A stretch of DNA of 64,000 nucleotides from Chaenocephalus aceratus. Its lineage: Eukaryota > Chordata > Actinopteri > Perciformes > Channichthyidae. This document shows, one piece after another, positions 46,986 through 58,545 of this stretch (position 1 is the first letter of the stretch; every line of letters begins with the position of its first letter). Under the pieces are notes generated by a model. It worked only from the letters and a program-made list of their open reading frames with translations, searched no databases and was not told the origin of the DNA. The translations under genes were made by a program, and so were the position numbers. The stretch covers positions 12,422,894-12,486,893 of the forward strand of contig CM043800.1 of NCBI GenBank assembly GCA_023974075.1. Reading direction: 5' to 3'.

Positions 46986-49796
46986 CCTCAGATCTAGATT
47001 TAAATTCTCTGTGAGGAGTATCTAACCGTCTGGCTTTGCAGCTACAGTTGGTTGTGCGTTCTGGCAAGTATGAGAAATCCACATCCAGCTCTAGCTCTGT
47101 TTTTCAGATGTGTCATCTGGAAGTCGGGATGAGTTTAGTCAAGGTGATGACAAATGGGAAAGGGAGTGTGAACCCGGGTTATGGTGGGAGAGACAGAGAA
47201 ATTCTACATGGGGTGAAAATATTCCAAGTATGCTCGCTTACTTTACTGATCCTCGTCTGTGATGTCCTCGTTTTTCTCCCGCACCGGGGGAAATGTATGG
47301 CCAGGTCCCTCTCCGAAGTGTGTGTGGGTGTCTGTGTGTGACTGAGTGAGTGAATTACTAGACTTCCAGCATGTTGAGCTACAGGTGTGAAAATTAGGTG
47401 TGAGGTTTATGTGTGATAAATTACCAACATGTGGGCTAATGGGAGCCACTCCACCTTTTCCTCCACCCACCTCCTTTCCCCTTTTTTTCTTCTTTCTTCT
47501 TTCTGTTGGGGGAAAACACATTTCTCCCACAGCTTGAATGGATTTGAGGGAGTGTAAATATTGAAATATTCAAAAGGTACAGACTTTTCCCTTTCGTTTC
47601 TTACTTCGCACCTGTAGTTCATCCGTAATTATGTATTGTATTGATTACTGTCAAAGACTGAGGAACTTTGGGCACCAGTGAATATTTATATAAATATATA
47701 AAAGATCTTGCCTCTGTCCTCGAGAGAGAGAAGAACTCTTTCCCCACAGATTAAATGATTTCTTGGAATGAAAACCTAAAACTTTTTAATCAGAAATTTC
47801 ACAATAAGTAAAACATTTCTGCTACATTTCCGAGAGCATTATTTACACTGCCTCCGAAGTCGGTTTTCTTCTAAGTCATCTTTCTCTTCATTTATTGACT
47901 TTCCTTTTATTATTGGGATAAAATTATGACAGAGATTTCCTCAATCAACATTTTGATATCAAAATAGAACAATCGGCACGAGAACTGCAAAACACATTTT
48001 TCTTTTTTGTCAGCAGTTGCACACACTCTGGACAGTTGAACTAATAATTTCAAAATGTGGTTTGCATCGTCTCTGGACTCTCACGACTAAAAAGTATAAA
48101 AATATGTATATGATACTCTGTCGTTTTGCAGCTAAATACTAATGTCTTTGGTCAAGTCAGTTCAAATGTCCAATCTTTAGAACTCCAAAGACATTTATGG
48201 CATTTATCATCATACTTCTTTCACACAATTTTCAAGTCTGATGTTGGCTGAATCTGTAAAGTCTAAGTGCTAAGTTTATCCATAGTTGCTATAGTCCTTG
48301 AAACCCAGCAATTTTCATTTGCAGCCTTATTTTAATTCTTAAAATGCAGATATTAGATCATTTTTGTTTTCATGGAACAGCAAAACAGTACAGATGATTC
48401 AGGAATTATTGGGGCGTTTCACAAGTTCTTCAACCTTCTTCTTTGCAAGAGTGAATAAACAAAGAAGGCAGAGAGAGGAAGAGCTGGCAAGAAACAGAAA
48501 CCGCATACCCAGAGAGTGATAAAGTCCATCCGCAGGTGTCAACTCCAACAGTGCTTCCATTCCCGAGTGTCGTAAAGTCAATCGCACCTGCGCAGATCAA
48601 CCATGGCGCGTAAAGCCAATATCACCGTCAAGACAATCAAAGGCAGATGCCACTCAGCAGGATGTGCCAGGTTGATTTAAAAAAGAAAAGAACAAAAAGA
48701 TAAAAGATAAGACAGACATTTTTGGTTTAAGTCTTTTAGCATGTGTAGAGGTTAAGCTGAAGTCCTGCTAAATTCCTAATGTTCATGCATAAAAGTCCGA
48801 TAAAGTGTTGCAATTTACACTATTTTTTGTTTAACCACTTCAAAGCTTTAGGTCTGTAAACGCAACATCCCCAGTAGTTATTTTTAAAAGTGTTAAACGG
48901 TCTAGAATGGATTTTTCCTCCACTGGAACAGAAGTTTAAGATGATTAGAGGTTTGCATTGTTTTAGTGTGTTCTTTAAGCTATGTTGACATCGACTATAT
49001 TCAACAGTTATTCCGTTGTTTTTAAGGCCCGACCAAACTTTAAAACATTTTATGGGACCGCAACCCACCACATAACCACTTGACCACCACATCAAGGTTA
49101 CTCACTCAGATTTTTCCTCCTGTGTAACCATTGAGCTTTTCCATGGCGGCCATGTTCAATGGGACTCATGTCCATTACTGTGGCAGCGAGTGTGAAAAGA
49201 CTGCGGCACATACCGTGATATTAGGTCAGCTGGGTCACCTTTTCAAATTTTCCTCAAACAAGAATTACAAGGTCTCTTTTACATCCAGACGGGGGATTTG
49301 ACCCAGACCATGGGATTTAAGTCATAATCCACCATAAAGATGTTAATAAGGAACCAAGGGTCTTCGTATAGAGTTAGAAAGAGTGTAGGGGTGAGAGCCA
49401 CGATGAGTTCAGCTGGACAGATGGCCGAGCGCTGCAGAGAGTGTTTCCAGATTGAAACACTATCAATGTCTCTATTTGACTGGCTGGTTCTGAGAGAATA
49501 GGACCAAGATTACACACTGTACAGGTGACATTTTCTTTCTATATAGCTGATATGGTTTAATCAACTTTGTATCACAATAATACTAACTAGCAAAATGATC
49601 CACCTTAGAGTGTTAACTTTTTGAGAGAAAATATTTTACAAATTGCAAGTTTTGTTCATAAACAGTAAAACCACCATTGCCCAATTGAATACCTTTACTG
49701 CTGTAACAGCTTTACTTATGGTTGCTATGTTAGCTTATGTTAGCAAAGTATTGCTCAAACAAACATTGAGTGATTTCACCTACTTTGTGAAAACAC

Positions 49797-50004
49797 AGGG
49801 AGGCTGTGGCTCAGTGGAAAGTGTGCTGGACTTCGAATCAGGGGATAGCAAGTTCGAGTCCCACTGCAGTGAGCATGTCGTTGTGTCCCTGGGAAAGACA
49901 CTTCACCCCAAATTGCTCCAGTGGGGATTGCCCACAGTACTGAATGTATGTAAGTCGCTTTGGATAAAAGCGTCTAACAAATGACATGTAATGTAATGCA
50001 ATGT
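49797..50004 (+). mobile_element. tRNA-derived SINE
   Basis: The head has RNA polymerase III promoter boxes: A box TGGCTCAGTGG at 49807-49817 and B box GTTCGAGTCC at 49852-49861, at tRNA-like spacing. A central 'gaaagacacttcacccc' body and a tail 'gtcgctttggataaaagcgt' with (ATGTA)n follow, as in fish SINEs with L2-type tails. Not a functional tRNA, since the acceptor stem is lost. Confidence 0.85.
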
Positions 50005-52974
50005 GAGTTTGGTCTGCTTTGGCTACAGTTTAATAGCTTAGCCATTTTGCTAGAAACACTATTACTATTGCTACATAGTAGTTTAGCATTTAGCATCATA
50101 TTGAAATGACCACTTCACTTCAGCATAAACTAGATATTCACTAGTCATATTTCAAAGAACCAGCAGAAACTCCAGAAAGTTTTTGTTCTGGAGAGCGTGC
50201 TTGATCTTCTCATTGAACTAGAACTGAGCTTATTAGCGTGTTGGCCAAATTGTTGAAGGATGACTTTAACAACAAGCACTTCGTACAATGGTAATGTGTT
50301 CATCCAATCAGTCAAATGTAGGTTTCTCACCTGCATGTGCATTTGTCTTAACCTATTGAACCACACCAGAGTAAATGACCTTGAGCTCCTGTTTTAAGTG
50401 TGCACTAAAAAGCACAGCTTTAAATTGTTCCTCATTTTCCAGTTGCCTGTTTGAACCACAGCTGCCTGTTTTACCCATTTTCTACATAAACCGCCATCCT
50501 TTCAAGTGATGGTTGAAATCTCCACGCTGCCCGCATCGCCCGGTGGATCTGTGTCACAGGAACACTTTGGCCGAGCAAATATGTCTGACAGCAAATGTGT
50601 TTGTTCAGCCTCATGCTGCAAAATCATTATAAGCAGCAGGACTGTCCCAAATTATAAACATGTGCTTACAGTATGATCTGTTAAAGTAAACTGGGGGAAA
50701 AAACGTGGATCCTAAAAACCTGACTATTACCAGCTGGAAAAGAGTCGGAGGCAAGTCCAACATATTTTCTGCTAAATTGGAACAGAAATGTGCCTTTAGC
50801 GGCTTAAAGTACCCCCCTCTTACCCCTTCTGTTTTTTCTCCACCATTTTTTAGCTAAGTGAAACTTCCAGTTCCATGACAAATAAAGTCACAGGCTTAAA
50901 AAGCGGGCGGTTTGTCATTTTCCATGTACTAGCTTTTAACGAGCTTGAACAATGTTGAGACGTTACTGTTGAACTCTGAGTGTGAGGGTTGACACCGTTG
51001 GCTCTCCTGCCTTTAACAGCGTTTGCAGTGTAAGCCTGAATGGTTAGGTGGTTAGAACAGAGATCCAGAAAGCTTCTTTCAGTGCTGTTCTGTCCCGTAT
51101 CTGCCCTCTTTCTCTCTTCCCAAGCTTTCTCTTTTTCCTTTAAAGTGGAGCAGCAGTAAGTTTATACCATCATTTAGGGGGAGGTGGACAATAAACAATA
51201 ATTGTCTCAGTGCCACGAGGAAAGCGTATAATTCTGTTGGTGGATGTGATGCTTTCCACATGAGAGCGCAGATCTTCTTGACCTGCTGCTGCTATGCAAC
51301 TCCAAAACTTGAGGTTTTCCATAGCTGCATCTTCACCATATGACATTTATATTTACTTTAGATGTCATGAATGCGCTTTTATGTCTTGTTACTTGATGAA
51401 TCTTCTCGTATAGACTTTACTGTAAGTGCCCTTCATAAACAATGGACAGTGTCGCTGTTGGTTAAATACATTCACAGGCTGTATTATTAGATTTACATAC
51501 CAGGGGCCCATGGAGAGATGGAGGAGAACTGTGAGAATAGAAACTGTTGTGTTTTAATATAAGCTCTTGTCCTACAGTTGCTTGGTTTGGAATTCCCTAC
51601 TGCGTTATGATATTGCCTCTAGTCTGATGCATTTACAAATCAACTTAGCAGTAATCAAGATGCAACTTATGTCAAGTTGGTTTTCTGTGCTATTATGTTT
51701 GGTTGAAAATGACACATGACAAAACAAACTAGGGTCAAACAAGAACAACCATCTTAAAAGCCATACACATCTGCGCCCAATATCATCAACTGATAGTATG
51801 AATACATTTCAGTTTAGGTCTAATGTTTAACTAAGGGTATTCTTATAATAAAGTAGAGGTACAAGATTAGAGAAGAAGTCTGTGTCAGTAGCCGAACGGT
51901 TGACAAAGAGGCATATAACTACTTTTGAATCCTTTTATATACATGGCAGAACACAACAAATCCCACAAGTAATAGCAGTATGTACATTCATATGAATGTC
52001 TTAGCATGACCTTATCCCATTTGACCATAAAATATGAACCACAAGGAAATTCTTCTAAACTTTTATTGAAAATCAGATATGGTCCGGTTCATATAGTCTA
52101 CCTCAGGCTTTGATCAAGTATATTATACTATAATTGTCATACTATCTTGCATTATTTATGTTTCTCTTTAGCATTATAATAAAATGGTCAAATTTTAAGA
52201 GCTGATAATGGTTCCAAAGTATCAGTTTTCAGCAGCCTGAAATGTCTTTTACCGAAGTTGGCTTATAAGAGCCCACATCAGTGAAACCCTATGTAAGACT
52301 GTCTTCTTGTTCTCAATGTTAAGTTCGGGGCTCTAAAAGAAACACAAACATTATGTACAATTTGCCTTGTTAGGGTCTTCGGTTTCAGAAAGTGGGAATG
52401 GGTCAATGTGAATGATTTCATGGGTAACGGTAGGTGAGTGGAAGGCAGGAAGTGAAGCGGCCATGGGTGGAACCCCCTGTACATGTAGAGGTTTCTGGCA
52501 GCCTTGAGCACAGTCTGTCACGCTTGCTTTGGACTCATAAAAACGTACCTGAGACAGAGTTTGGGTTTCTGCTGGATCTCGCTGCGACCCTAATTGCTCT
52601 TGAGCTGCTTCAGAGCAAACCTCCCAGCAAGCCTATGGCTATAGAAGGAAAGTGCTACACTCCAAACATGCCGTCATTCTTCATGTTTTGAGCCTGAATG
52701 TCTTGCATGAATGAAAGAACCTTATCAATGGATATCTCCGAAGCCACGTCCCTGTATGAAGTTCATTGACGGCAAAAAAACCACACAATTTTCTGACATT
52801 TTTGCTTAAAGGATTAATCAATTGCAATAGCTGTTATATTTTTTTTGTAGAACCACTTATCAATTTGTTGACGAAGCCATGGTTTGCGGAAATACACTTT
52901 AGCTTGATTTGCAAGAGTTTGTACTAAGCGTGCAGCTTAGCATAATTACTAGACACTGGTAAACAGTCACAGTT

Positions 52975-53045
52975 GTTATTTACAAGTGTTTCCAGATTTG
53001 TTGCTAAACTAAGCCATCAGCCTGCTGGTTGTAGCTTTATATTAG
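52975..53045 (-). repeat. third relative of the 39390 repeat
   Basis: Contains 'tgctaaactaagccatcagc' and 'ctgctggttgtagctttata', which on the opposite strand resemble the left portion of the repeat at 39390. More diverged than the other two. Confidence 0.45.
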
Positions 53046-53944
53046 CACGCACACATATTCTAATATTACTCTCCACAAGAGAGCAAATATACATACGTCC
53101 CGACATGTCAACATATTCATTTAAAAACAGGCACACACGAGTTGCATTTCCCCCAGTAGATGTCAATTAGCAAAGGGATTTATTTAACATTTGTTACACT
53201 AAGTCATCCTCAGTCTAGTTGACACAATATATTGTTGAAGTGTGAGGGAGAAGAGGTAGTCCATGTGGTCCATGTAAAGCAGCAGCTTTATAGCTTGGAG
53301 ACATGACACATTGAGGCACTTGTTAAATCTTTGTTAAAAGTTCGTGCAGCTTCTTCAGTGATGTTCATATGGACACTGCTTTTTGTAAATACACTACTTG
53401 AGGCTTAGAGGGATCTTCACTTGGCTGTCAGAAGTGGGAACTGTGGATTTGTTTTGTTTCACATAGAATGTATTCTGTGGTTGAAACCGTAAACGGTATC
53501 ATGTTAATCGTATGCAGGGAGTGGCATTTCCAATGGCGTGTAAACACTTCTCTCCAGGAATCCTTTCTTTTACCGCTTTCTGATCATAGAACACTTCAGA
53601 TTCAACATGATTGACAGATGAAATGCTCAAAGATCCAAGATTACAAGTTTTGTGGGGGGGAAAAGTAACCCACAGAAGGCTGTTGAGCATTAGTCAGAAA
53701 GCAATTCCGATGGATTGTGTTGACATGTGTTTACTAGTTTCAGAACAGGAAAGACACAATCTGCAACAACAAAAATGGGAATCCCATAGCATATTAGATA
53801 ATATGTTCCTGCCAAGTTAGGTTTAACTGCAATGATCTATGATCTTTCCTTTGGTTTTTGTCTTATTTAGTGCCAATTAAAAACATGGCTGCTACATGCT
53901 TTGGCAAACTGTTACCAATTTTCATGCCCATAAAGCACAATTAG

Positions 53945-54614
53945 TAGGGGTGTAAGTTAACGGTATCCGTATAATTTGTCCCGTACCGTCACGGTTCAGA
54001 CGTCACGGTTCGGTGCATGCAGTCACAGGACGAATACGCCTTTTTTTTACGAGTGGGAAAAAAGTCTGTCACTCAGGGCAGTATCCATCACTACACTATA
54101 TATAATCCAGGGGGCGGTATTGCACCTAAAAGCTGTTTGCCAGCCGCCCTTAAACAACAAATGAAGAAGAAGAAAACACAACAACAAAAAGTTAGTGTTG
54201 CGAGTTCAGATAACACAGAAGCTAGAAGACCCACCTGCTTCTTTTAAATCAGCTGTGTGGGAACATTTCGAGTTCCCTGTGGACTACAATAACGATGGAG
54301 TGCGAGTGGTGGATCGGACGAGGACGGTGTGCCGGCGTTGTTCGACAGCGGTGCGGTATGCTAATGGTAACACATGCCAAACTTGCTCAATCATATCAGA
54401 AGGCATCACCCAGATTTGCCAATTCAAAATGTTAAAGTTCCTTATTTGTATACTGACACTTGCACTACTGTTCAAAATAAATAAAAAACAAACCTGGAAT
54501 TATACATTTGGGATTTGTTTTGCTTTTTCTTGTTGTACCGAACCCGTACCGAACCGTGACCCCCAAACCGAGGTACATACCGAACCGTGAATTCTATGAA
54601 CCGTTACACCCATA
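53945..54614 (+). mobile_element. non-autonomous hAT element with BED remnant
   Basis: ACAATTAG at 53937-53944 is repeated exactly at 54615-54622. The ends TAGGGGTGTAAG and the complement of GTTACACCCATA are inverted repeats. Subterminal 'accgtcacggttc' and 'aaccgtgac' motifs occur on both sides. The 670-bp interior keeps only a BED-finger fragment. Confidence 0.9.
54195..54410 (+). pseudogene. BED zinc-finger fragment (fourth hAT relic)
   Basis: The translation shows 'FKSAVWEHFEFPVDYNN', then a 'TVCRRC' pair, then 'VRYANGNTCQTCS'. This is the ZBED/hAT BED-finger pattern with both zinc Cys residues kept. The final His ligands expected about 20 residues after the second Cys are lost. The open frame continues to 54590, but the rest is transposon terminal sequence. 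Confidence 0.72.
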
Positions 54615-57013
54615 ACAATTAGGTAAGCTTTTTTACTCACAAGCCTCTTCCAAATACTTTTTTGTTTTGTTTTTCTGTTAAAGAGCTTACCTTATATTTA
54701 TTCTAGTCTCAAAAATCTGATTTATATGAATGAGTGTTTTCTTTAAGATTGGCTGAAACCTGCTTGGCAGTTGAAAGGTTGATGTAAAGCGCGAGACATT
54801 ATACCGGTAGTGTAGGACTTGAGTTGGACGGCGCTGCTCCAGATACTGTGAATTGTGGACTCCTTCCTGCTGTGGCCTGAACCTCCAAACCTTTCCACAC
54901 ACATCAAGCTAATCTCCAAGATCAGCACCAAAAGAGTTTCTCTGCATCGTATACCGCCTTTCCTTTTCTCCCTGAATCGGACGCTAATTCCAGGAATTGG
55001 GGTCTGCTGCATTCAAATGATTATATTGTTCTTAATCAGTGTGAATTGCGAGAATCAGCTAAACAAATGTCTGACAAGAAAGAGTGAGTTCTTTGAGTCC
55101 TGAAGAAACTTTTGAAGTGGCTTTAATTCTTTTGCTGATTGACTGGCCAGGTGATCTAAGATGACCACAGGCCCTGATCAAGTTTTTCTAAAATTGCTAG
55201 GATAGTATTGTTAGCACTCTGTCAGTAGTCATAGAGTTGAACCCGCTCAAAAGAGAAATAAGCTTTCCAGCTTTCCAGTTTTTCACTTTTGCCAAATTGG
55301 CTATCCCTTCCTGACAGTGTCAATGTGAGCAAGTTAATGTGAATGTCAGCTTGCTGTAAACACAACTCTGACTGTATACTCTACAGAAATATATGGTTAA
55401 GTATGAGGTTTGGTCTAATGCTTCAGTTAAGTTTTACTGAATGGAAGGATTGACAGAATAAAATACAATATATCTTCAATTATAATCAGATTTTGGTCTT
55501 ACCGGAAACTTTTTTCAGCTTTTTTTTTTAATGACCTTTTCAATTTTTTAAGCTTATTTTTATGTAATTATTTCAACTTAAAAAGTGTGTAAACATATAC
55601 ATATGTGAACCTATCAGGAAAAAGAAGCTTGCACAGTAACTTTAGTGAATCCTACAAGGTAAAAATGCTGAATACTGTAATTCGATAACATCACCTGTGC
55701 CCCCAAGTAGAGTCAATTAGCTACTGACTGCTGAATTGAGAGAAAAAAGAAGATAACAGCATTGGACACTGATATAAAACATAATAAAATCTCAGACATA
55801 AGACACCATTTTTCATCTACGATTTTGAAAGTGCCAAATCTATGGTTTCTCCTTTACGTTCTAGCAAGTGAGTGCTGACTGCAGACAATCACCAATCTGT
55901 GTGATGAATAGGCTCCGAGCGCACAGCCCTGCGCTGTTGTGATCGATGGGGTGTCGCTGTAAACGTCATCCCTAAAGACCACCAGAGACACTTTCTGATT
56001 AGCACTTAATCTCACTTCCATCAACCCTGGCTTCAGAAGAATGAGTGTAGCTTGGCAGGGCCAGCATATCTCTGAAGGCCAGCAAACCAACAAAAGAAAA
56101 AAAGATGAGTCTGACGTCCGCTGACTGCTTTCAAACGATTATAATCTGATGCTTGCACAGGGCCCTCTTAGAGCTCACTTTCGTCTGGGTAAATCTGACC
56201 GAAGAAATGTAATCTGCGGAGCGACGGCCAGTAACGCAGGCCTCTGTCTCTCAGGCTTTTTCCAGTTTGCTGCACAGTGTTTTTTATAAAGCGTTGTGGT
56301 AGGTCGCTCAGCTCCCTGTTTGTGATATTTAAGACTTGGCTTAGATCAACTGAAGTGTTTTTCGACTTGAGCGATTGGCTTCGCCCTAGGACATTTTCCT
56401 GTAAACGGGACGCTAAGGAGTTTACATTGCAAGTCACTTATTGTGGAATGGACTGTCTTGTTACTGGCTCCTTTGTCTTCCGCAGGCAACTCAAGCCGAG
56501 GGCAGAGCCACTGCGGTTTTGGGGGGCTTTCGTCGGCTGCCTTGACACTGTTCGAGAGGGCCAGCTCTGACCAGAATTAATGCAATATTCACATTCATAA
56601 CCAATCAGGGTTCAAACAGCAAGAGGGGAGCCAGAGTTTTCATGAATGACAAATTGTAGAATTGGACTTATTTACTATGAATTACAGAACATCCTGCTGA
56701 TATATCTATTATGGTTGTGTTGGTTTGTATTCTTGTTTTCTGCTTGTCAGCCCTCCCACAGTTGAGTCTGTTTGCTTGAGTTCACCATGTCCTTGTCATC
56801 GGGTGAAGACAGGGTCATCCACACATGAGGGATGATATGACGATCTCAATGAATTCTGCCTTTCAGTAACTACTGGAGAATAAACAGCGTTCTTAACCAC
56901 TATATTAAAGTCATCTTTCATTGTAGACCGCGTATTGAAACGTAGCTAATTTCTCTTAGGCCCACACGGGATGAGATGTAAGATCTATAATAACTGTAGG
57001 CAAATAATGAACT

Positions 57014-57110
57014 AGGGCTGCACGATTTTGGGAAAAAATGTAATTGCGATTTTTCTGACAAATATTGCGATTGCGATTCGAATTGCGATATTTGTTTTTA
57101 AGCGACCCAA
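57014..57110 (+). mobile_element. one-ended hAT fragment
   Basis: Starts TAGGGCTGCACGATTTTGGG and continues with repeated 'attgcgat' blocks, a typical hAT terminus in fish. No matching opposite terminus or 8-bp duplication was found downstream, so it is probably truncated. Confidence 0.55.
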
Positions 57111-58356
57111 CGTATGTTTATTGTAAAATGTGGCCATATCTCCGGCTAGGATGGTCGTATCAACGTACTCCCGTCTCTAGCAACCCCGCAGCCCGAGCTA
57201 CGAGTGAAAGAACTAAACTTACATGAAACTTCCGTTGGGTTGCTTTAAAGTCAAGCTTCAGTTTAAGATTCACCCTTTAATAGAAACATGTGATGGAGCA
57301 TTACTAACCTGACTCAGACGGTTTGTTTCACCAAACCATCTAGGAAAGCTCCATTGGAAGCCATTTGGAAAGGGCAGGCACTTTCAAAAGCACTTGGCAG
57401 GTGATTGGATCAATCTGTCTATCACCTTCTATCATGGGCCACTTCTGATTGATTAACAATGGATGGTGCATGTGGAGCACAGCACTTCTGATTGGTGTGG
57501 ATGATTGACACAACAAAAAAAAAAGTAAAAAAAAAATCCACCAATTTTTGGTGCTCACTGGTTGCCCTCATTTTACATCGCTGTTTGTCCCACTGTGTGC
57601 TTTCCGCACTATCATTAGGTCATTATGCAAACTGGCTGAATATTCGGCACAGTGATGAGGTGCAACATTCAAGCATTGTGCAATGGCCAAGAAGTTTGGG
57701 GTCTTCACTCTTTTTAGGAGTGAAGGTACAAAGCATTTATGCTAATGTTTACGGGGCTCTTGCAAAGTTTTTAAGCCAGATATCTTCAATAAAGTAGATT
57801 ATGGGCAATGTTTGTTACTCTAAGTTAATGGTCGGTCTAAAGGTGAGAGTGTGCTTACTGAACAAGTGCATATTACCTGTAAACAAACCAGGTCTGAAGG
57901 CAAAAGTCTTCAAAGCTTTTAGTGAACAAATTGCAAATGAATCAAATTGCAAAACTTTAGCAAGACCTACCAAATGAGGAACTTTCCTAACCTTAAAAAT
58001 TTGAAGTCAATGCAAAATCGAGGGTTCCCACCTAGACACGACTGTGAAAAGCCAGCTGTCGTAGAGATTGATGAGACATGATGATCATCAAATATACATC
58101 ACTGCATAGACACTCTTTTCTAAAAGAGAATCACGCTAGAAGGAGAACTTGTTTGTATATTCCAAATGTACATAGTCTTGTGGGGAATGAAAAGGAGGGC
58201 TTGAGATAAATATTCAAAAATCAAATATATCCAAAATTAGCTGGAAGAATCACTGACATCAGAATTGTTTTTGTGGGGAGGTTTCAGATATTATTTGACG
58301 ATTTACATCCATTGTATTAATCACCTTCACTGTTTACTCCTCTGTTTGTCCTGCAG

Positions 58357-58545
58357 CTAGCTATGGAACGTACCCCATCTGTAAAGGCTGCTCCGTGTGC
58401 TCCAGGGACAACGGCTGTGTAAACTGCCAGCCCAAACTCTTCCTGTTTTTGCGAAGAGAGAGAATGAGGCAGTACGGGGAGTGTCTTCACGACTGCCCAG
58501 CCGGATACTATGGCATGCGCAGCCCCGAACTCAACATGTGCTCCA
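58357..58545 (+). CDS. rspo2: R-spondin 2 coding exon 2 (first furin-like repeat)
   Basis: Completes Ala34 and encodes residues 35-96 plus one base. Cysteines at 42, 45, 48, 54, 57, 76, 80 and 95 give the Cys-rich spacing of the first furin-like repeat, which contacts ZNRF3/RNF43. In the loop RRERMRQYGEC, Arg67 and Gln72 correspond to human RSPO1 Arg66 and Gln71, residues known to be needed for ZNRF3/RNF43 binding, so function looks preserved. Residue 69 is Arg where human RSPO2 as recalled has Gly. The acceptor is a strong ttgtcctgcag ending at 58356 and the donor is gtaagt at 58546. The next exon should begin in the second furin repeat. Confidence 0.96.

Larger units (their letters stand above)
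34473..58356 (+). other. rspo2: rspo2 intron 1, 23.9 kb
   Basis: A long intron with no other gene recognised. Identified contents are an old interspersed repeat carrying a Harbinger-type MITE (39390-40230), a LINE 3' end (44425-44880), a TTAA-flanked element (45359-46065), a LINE tail (46241-46296), two more copies of the old repeat (46905-46985, 52975-53045), a tRNA-derived SINE (49797-50004), a BED-bearing hAT (53945-54614) and a one-ended hAT fragment (57014-57110). The intervals 34.5-39.3, 40.3-44.4, 47.0-49.8, 50.0-52.9 and 54.7-57.0 kb show nothing I can name. Some parts, such as 34900-35050 and 56160-56530, have a mixed composition that might mark conserved enhancers. Confidence 0.8.

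Noticed and set aside
49797..49870. tRNA gene
   Set aside because: A and B boxes are present, but the cloverleaf and acceptor stem are degraded and a SINE body and tail follow directly.
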